Shown piece after piece: positions 14,101 to 22,217 of a DNA stretch of 64,000 nucleotides; the first letter of the stretch is position 1; each line of letters opens with the position of its first letter. Where the stretch lies: positions 33,644,637 through 33,708,636 of the forward strand of contig JAJLRJ010000009.1 in assembly GCA_024195265.1 (NCBI GenBank). Direction: 5' to 3'. The translations under genes were made by a program, and so were the position numbers. The notes under the pieces are model-generated. The model made no database searches. It was not told where the DNA came from and was given only the letters and a program-made list of their open reading frames with translations. The stretch is from Dendrophyllia cribrosa. Taxonomy: Eukaryota > Cnidaria > Anthozoa > Scleractinia > Dendrophylliidae.

Positions 14101-17100
14101 CTTGGTAAATGTACTCCTCAGTCCTCTCCTTACGCGTGTTGAAATGCCTCGCACTTGTAGCGATTGTAGAGAAGATGGAGCATTTTCTCTCTAACTACAA
14201 ACCACCGCCAAGCAAAAAGGCGAAGGCAAAAAGGCGAAGGCGGAAAGCGAAGCGGAAAAAAAGTAAAAGGTACGAAAATGAAAAACGCAAAAGAGGGTTT
14301 AATCCTTCATGGAAATTAAGTTTTGCCTGGCTAGAGTATCACGTCATCAACAACGAAAATACAGGAAATACGATCATTCCAGTTCGCAGGTCAATGATGA
14401 TCTTAGAGATAAATGCCCATCTGTTCTTGCTTTGATCGATCTACTGCTGTCACTACCTGCAAGTTCAGCAGAAGCAGAGAGAGGGTTCTCCCTGATAAAA
14501 ATCATCAAAACTGTCTGGAGAAGCAGACTTACAGATGACAGTGTTTCAGATCTCACACTGATGATCGTCAAACTTGACTCTCCAGAGGTGAAGGACTTTG
14601 AATCCCAACCTGCAATTGATGTTTGGTTGCAAAAGAAGAGAATGCCATACTTTAATGACAAGAGGTCTAGGTCAAGGAGAAAGGAAGAGGATGGACCTGA
14701 AGTAATTCCTGATGATCAAGATACACCTGATGAATCAAAGTTAGTACAGGCAGCTGTTCCTGGTCCATCTGATGATGCCAAAGATGATGAAATTGATGCT
14801 GCAGCTGATGATGGGGATCTATCTTATTATTATACTGACGATGAGTTGGAGAATGATGATAAGTTGAGAGACCAAGAAGAGGACGCATACAAGTTGCTGA
14901 CATTGATGTTTTAATGACAATGTTAACTGAGTTATACAAAACAAATGCAGTAACTGTTATAATTCAGGGTCTTTCTTTTCATATTGTGAGGGCAAAGTGG
15001 ATAATAAATTAAGTGACGTAATAGAGCCTGAGAAGGAAAATGAGCTGGGCTACAAAATTGTGTTTCGGGCTAGTAGATTTCAAAGATCACTAGCCCGGTG
15101 GCTAGTGACTCAGCTGACCAGATGTCGAACCCTGTATATATGTAGTTTCTAAGGAAAAAAAGAACACAAATCCAGTACCTTTTTGGTCATGGTTGCAGAG
15201 TATAAATATGTTCTTCTTTCTTTGGGTATAATTTTCAATATCTTGTCAACCTGCAACAATTTTACATGATTGCAATAATAATACATACAGTGTAGTTATA
15301 TTATATTTTCTTTTCTTAATTTTATCTACCTTTAACACAAGTATTTAAAAAAACCCCGCCATTTTCTATTTTTAGCAAAAATTTGTTTGCAGTTAACTTT
15401 TCCAGTTGTAATTCCTCAGTCACATTGAAACCCTCCAAACATCACCTGTGTTATGGGCTAGAATGGTAGACTGACCGCAGCTAGTCAGACAATTTTAAGT
15501 TCTACACTGTACAATAAAATTTATCAATATTTATTTATTTCAAATAACAACTAGTACCCACCTCTTTTTCAAAATCAAGATTTAATATTCTGTCAGCTTC
15601 ATCCATAATCTTAAAAAAAAAATCGAACTAAATTACAATCATATAAACAGGGTTGGAAACTCTGGGTGCGTTTGATTAGGAAATCTGGATTTTAAATTGT
15701 GAAATGAAATGCGGATTTCAAAATCTAAATCCGGAGTTTGGATTTCCGTTGTTCTTTTTTTTTTTTTTTTTTTTTAATTTCCTCATTTAATTACAATATA
15801 ATATTTGCACTACTTACAATACAATGCTTACATTACTTAACGATACTCTACTTACAACACGTGCAATACAATACTCACACTACTTACAATACAATGCTTA
15901 CACTACTTATGATACAATACTCTACTTATATACAATACGTACAATTACATTTCAATCAAAAAGGAGTAACATTTAACAATGACTAACAACAATAATAATA
16001 CGTTTATACATCACTTATTACTTACAATATTTGAACTACAAAGTTTTTCAATTTTATATTTTAGGAGAATTTTGCGCATGAATTCTTGTACAGAAAGAGC
16101 TTTCTCTTCGAGTTTCGCACTATATATATAATACCGCATGAACAGGAAGGTGTAATTCAGTCTTCTCACCAGTTCTCCAGTTTTGGTGTTATTGTTAAAA
16201 ATTCCAAATAATATATCCTTTTCACTTGGGGTGAAATTACATTTATTTGTATTATTAAACCATTCAAGAGTTTTTTCAATAAATGATTTAGTGAAAGAGC
16301 AGTCTTTAAAGGTGTGTTCTATAGAATCTTCCTCACCACAATAAATACAGTCACTATTTGGTTTGATACGAAATTTAAAAAGTTTCTTTCTGGTAACGAC
16401 GATCCAATGAATAAATTTAAATTGAAATTCTCGTAATTTTTGTTCTTGACACAGTTTCGGTATAAATTTAAAAAGCTGGCACCAATCATTCTCATCGAGG
16501 GGGAAAGTTTTATTCCATTTCTGTGTTCCAGTTTGATAGGCAGTATGGGTTTTGTTATTTAGAAGTTGATAGTAGTCTTTTGTTTTCAGCTTACCTAGAT
16601 CAACTTGAGTCGTGGAGTCCAAAGAGAACATTGTTGAATTTTCAATACAGTTGATTGGTAAAGAGACTATTTGTTGTTGTGCGAAGATCAAAAGGTGACT
16701 AGGAATTGCACTAATAATTTGATAAAATTGGAGGAAGTTTGTTCTACAATCATATTTTGTCTGGAAGTCGGAAAAAGACATAAATTTACCGTTTTCATTT
16801 AAAAGGTGTCCAATAGAGATTATACCTTTGGAAAACCATTCTTGATAAAAGATAGGCTTTCCTCCAATTAATATGTTCTTGTTGTTAAAAAGGATAGTAT
16901 TTTGTTCTTGTTGATATTGGTATAAACATTTTAACTCTTTGAAATAATTTAACATTTCGATATAAAACTTTGGTAAATCCTCAAAGTATTTAAGTTCATA
17001 ATTACACCTTAGGAGGAAGTTAAGACCACCGCATTTCTTAAAATAATAATTGGGAATAGCACTCCAATTTGATTCACCGGATTGCAGTAATCTCGATATC

Positions 17101-20100
17101 CATCCTAATCTTAAAGACTTCGCAGTTAAAACAATATCCACCATACATAAACCACCTTTATCATAATTCTGATATACTCCTTCACGCTTAATTTTATCTT
17201 TTTTGTTATTCCATAGAAATTTAAAAAGCTTATCCTTTACAATTTGGAGGATACTCTTCGGAATACAAGTGTTAGAGAAAGAATGTATTAGCTGCGAGAT
17301 TCCCAAGGACTTAATAATCAATATCTTACCGTATAAAGTTAACGCCCTAGACTTCCACATATCTAAGTTTGATTGCAACTTCTGAACTTTCAGATTAAAA
17401 TTAAAGTTGTCGTTGCCCGTTTCATCATACGAGATATAAGTACCTAAGATCTTAGTGGGACTTTTGACCCATTTCAATTGTAATGGTTTTATATCGTCTA
17501 AATCCGGAGTTTGGATTTCCGTTGTTCTTAGAAATCCATCGCGGAAAAGGATTTCGGTAATTGGAAATCCGTTTTTGGATTTTGCGTTTTTTTGGGAAAT
17601 CCGAAATCTGGATTTCAAAATTGAAATCCGGATTTCCCAATCGAACGCAACCTTAATTTTGACATCACTCATCATTTGGGCGAGTGACTGTCAGAACTGC
17701 ACCAAAAATGTTCAAATTCGTACTTGCCCAAGAAGATTTGACACTTGTCTGGGCAAGTGAGTGAGTGCTAGGGCGCTTTCCATTCAACCAAAAATTCCGG
17801 AAATTCCGGGTTGGGAAGCAAATGGAACGTAAATTTCCCGAAATAAAATTCTGGAATTTTAAGACAACCTCAACAACCGGAAAATACCGTTCCATTCGAC
17901 CATTCCTGCTCGGCCCAGTTTCTCCGAGCTGGAATCAAGATGGCGTCTCAATATCAGTGCACGGCGTGTTTGTTTTTCACCGAAAGCTTACAGCTCTTAC
18001 TTGAGCTTGATTGCTCACGTAACATACCTAGAACAACAGCAGAAATGGCCACAGCTAGGACTGGTAAGTAGCACAGAAATGCTTATAAGCTTTTGTATTA
18101 AACGAATGTAATAAGTCACGAGCACAAAGCCGAGTTGCCGACTCGATTTTTAAAAATTCCTTCGCGTGTATTAACAGCTAGCTGCGCTGAAAAAAATGAT
18201 ATCATCGTTCTCGCTTAAAATATCGTTGGTTTTAACTTCAGAGTTGTCGAACAACCCCAAAAGCAGTAAAAGAGGCACTGAGTCCCCCATTTGTTTTGAC
18301 TGTTTTGCTTTGGTTTATTTTGTATTTTCGCGCAAAACTTGAAACGTGATGGCCTGGAACAACCAACCGGAAAATACTGTTCCATTCGCCACACGGAATA
18401 CCCGGAATTTTTGGTTGAATGGAAAGCGCCCCTAATGTCCATCTTTCCCCTGTATAAAATTTAGCCACTAGTTTTACGATGGATAGAATGTCAGTAACTT
18501 ACCAAATACTTCAATGTTCTTAAGTTAAATCCTTTTGTGTTTTCCAAGTGATCTATCAGTCTTCCTGGAGATGCTGAAATCAATTGAAATTATATGTTGG
18601 TAATAACTTCTTATTAACCAAGTGGGAACGCAAAACTGGTGAAGAATGGCCCAAGTTGGTCACAGTACAGACCAAGTGAAGTGAGGTGCATCCAAAAATG
18701 ATAATTAAAGAGACACTATCCCACTGAAATGAGGAAATTTTGCTTACTGTACTTCTATGTTATATTAGAGAGATTAAACTTTGTGTATATTTCTCCCGCG
18801 AACAGCAGGGATACAACTTTTGCTGCCTGCCATTTGCTGTTTCTATGTGAAAGTGAGTATCTGAACTAAACAATCCTACAATGCTGTTTCTAACATGGTA
18901 TGTGAGTACCAGTGTTACAATCCTTCAGAAAAAGATTCAGGTTTTAACAATGTTTTGCTTCCGAATTTTAAAGATTTTAAATGTGTCACACAATTCATTA
19001 CACTACTTCAGATACATGTAAGCTGTGAAAATAAACAAAATTGAACCAGTTGAAAGTTATTTCTGCATTATAGATGCTTATAAGTAAATCCAATATTTTG
19101 TGATGAGATTTTGGGTGTAAGTAAGACTTTGAAGTTTTGGCCACCATGTTGGTGCCCCACTTAGATGGCCCCTCCATACATTTCTTATTAAAAATGTCTA
19201 ATACTTGTTCGCGTATAATTCTTGAACAAAATGCTCTTGCGCATCAAAATTTGGCCCAGATGTGTAGTACAGTTTTAAACTCCCTGCAATTCTATAAACA
19301 TTTTGTAATCTTTTTAATAAACTGAGAATTTGGAACCAAATCATCAAACAAGGAGTGAAAGAGTGCAGGACAAGTAGCCTAGATGAATGTTGTCCTGCTT
19401 ACCTATTATAATGTGTGGTTTCTTTGCCAGCATCAGTGATTGTGACATCATGTCTATTCCACCAACAATCACAGCTGCATGTAATACACAAGCAATGATC
19501 AGCAAAGTTAGTATTTTACATGTAAATGTATAAAGTCACAAAAAGATGCCAAAACCAGTAACCATGTAATTATACAATGTACTGTTAATGAAAAGGGTAG
19601 TCCTGCACTTGTCCAAACGATGTCTGTGATTCACTAAGAAAACAATAGATTTGTCCCACTGGGATAGGGATTAGGGATGGGGGCATTGTTCAAGTGATAT
19701 ATCAATTGTATCGTTCACCAATCACAGACATCGTTTGGACAGCTATGACCCCGCTCAATGACAATACTTACCACACTTCACTCCAATACTTGAACCTAAT
19801 GCTTCAAACTGTTCGGAAATTTGAAATGCCAGTTCCCTGTAAAGCAGGAAAAAGAAATTACTTTAAAGTATAAAATAGGCAGTCTATGACTGCCTGTAGC
19901 TTACTGCGCCTGTTATTACTTAGATTATCGTAGGATTTCCTGGCCCACTAGCGCCCCCCCCCCCCCCGCCCCGTGTCCACTGGATTTCCAAGCCGAGAGA
20001 CCCCCCTCTCCTGCCCGGATTTGCAATAAATTTTTGGAAGCCCTAAATTTACAGGTAATGAAAAAAAAAAATACATGTACATGTAATCGCATTCAGGAGA

Positions 20101-21182
20101 TTTTGTTTTTATAATTTTCAAAAGCATGGTGACGAGTGCTATAAATTGGCGAAACATTTTAAAAATAAATATTGCGTGACGCATCATGAACCCCCCCCCG
20201 TGATTTCAAGACTAAATCGAAGTGAAATTTTTCTAGTTCCTTATAACTGCTTTGATTTTGCCATGTATTAGTTTGTCCCGGCTTCATAGTTTTTTCAAAG
20301 TGTTGTCGCAAATACACAATATTTCCTTGAATGAAAATGTCTTTCCTTTGAATAAAAGAGTTAAACGCTTATCAGAATTCAGTGATTTTCTGCTTCCGGA
20401 AGGCTTAGCGATTTGTTTATCCTAATTGCAGCGCTAGCGTCTGCGAATTATATTATAAACATCACAAAATAATATTTAAATTCAGCAACCTACTTTATTA
20501 TATCTAGTATTTTCTAAAATTTCCGACTTTTCATGTGTATATAGAATGCCATTCTTATCCAATTTAGTTTAGTCTCAAGATCAAAACGCGTCAAATTATC
20601 GCATGTTCAGCATCTGGCGAATTTCTCGCTCGACCGATTGTGGTCAAGTTTTCTAAATATTTCTCAAAAGCCACTAATAAGACAAAGAAACAGTCTATGA
20701 AATGTTTCTTACAAAGTAAATGGACATTAAAAAATGTGACTTTCTTTACCGTAGTTTTCCAGGAATGCTTGAATATTCTTAGTAAAGTCTGCCGCTTCGA
20801 GTATAAATTCTGAAAGAAGACATGTCCTCACTTGTGACAAATTTCATCGCTTTCAGCTCTCAAACCACCACTACAAAGGCATAAAAGTCTTCTAAAGGAC
20901 TTTTTCTTTCCATTTCGAAGTCTTAAAAGGCGTGCTTTCATTCCGGTTATGCAAAATGAACGTCTACAAAATGGAAGCGTGGAGTTCACGGGCGGCCATA
21001 TTTGTTAGAAATCTGATAGTCTTCTCTGAGTGAACATTCGATTCGGGCCATTCGAAGCTATCCTCGACAAACGTTGAACAACCGACGAGGTTGCGAAGCT
21101 GTCCTCGACAAACGTTGAACAACCGACGAGGTTCCAAAACAAAAAAGGAGTTAAGATCGGGGAATATCGGGTCAAAATCGGC

Positions 21183-21223
<41 letters not shown>

Positions 21224-22164
21224 ACTCACTCACTCACTCAAACGGATAGCATAGTAGCTTAAGCCTCTTTAGGCAGTAAGCTACAAAAATGAATATTGCT
21301 TTCAGGGTCGATTATTAAACCAACCTCGTCGCTTCAGGGGAAGGGAAGAAAAGAGACCCTGGGGACAAGGATTAAGACTTTGAAGTTTACATTCAGGAAT
21401 TGATAACACGCAAACGGGAGGGGTGCTATAGCCTACGGTCCTTTGGCGGCACTCTACTAGCAAGACCATCATGCCGGACTAGAGTGACGCTTGGGGACCG
21501 ATCTTTCTTTGTGGCAGCGCCGAAGCTCAGGAATGCGCTGCCACGTGACATTAGAGATATTAACATGATATCAAATTTTAAGCGGAAACTGAAAACGCAT
21601 CTTTTTAATCAGGCTTATTTTTAATATAAGTGCTATTTTTATTTAATTAATCTAATTTTTTTGTATATTTTTATTGTAATCATTTTATCAAATTTTACGA
21701 GTTAAGTAACAGTTTTTATTTTTAATTTTCTCATATATTGTTAGGCGCATTAGATTATTTTTATAGTAATGCGCCATATAAATTACTAAATTATTATTAT
21801 TATTATTAAGGTTGATATTAAATTTATTTAGTTCAACTAAGATAAACCTTGATAAAGATGTAAAAAAATACTGTTCACCATATCACAAGCGTGGGACAAA
21901 GAAAATAATCTGAGTTTATGACAGGAATTGAATTGCTATGACCTTCCATACAGTGGTTGAATGCTTTAACCACCGAGCTATGGGAGACTCATGATGAGCT
22001 AGGCCATGGTTAGATCATCAGTTATTCTGGTCGGTGTACATGTATGGAAGGTGATAGGTTCGATTCCTGTTAAGGACTCAGATTTTTTACCTGTCCCACC
22101 CAACACAATTGCAATAAACATTACATCTTTATCATTTCAATACCATCTTTTTTATTTATTTATT

Positions 22165-22217
<53 letters not shown>

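Larger units (their letters stand above)
15664..17652. mobile_element. MITE (about 216 bp) interrupted by a LINE
   Basis: Inverted ends GGGTGCGTTTGATTAGGAAA (from 15664) and the complement of TTTCCCAATCGAACGCAACC (to 17652). With the LINE and one duplicate removed, the element is about 216 bp and made of repeated GGAAATCC/GGATTTCC motifs. No coding capacity. Confidence 0.7.

Noticed and set aside
14667..14939. His/Gln-rich minus-strand frame
   Set aside because: Shadow of the acidic tail of the hAT remnant on the other strand.
16011..17675. A 554-residue novel host protein
   Set aside because: It is a LINE C-terminal region joined by chance to the host MITE; target duplications mark the junction.
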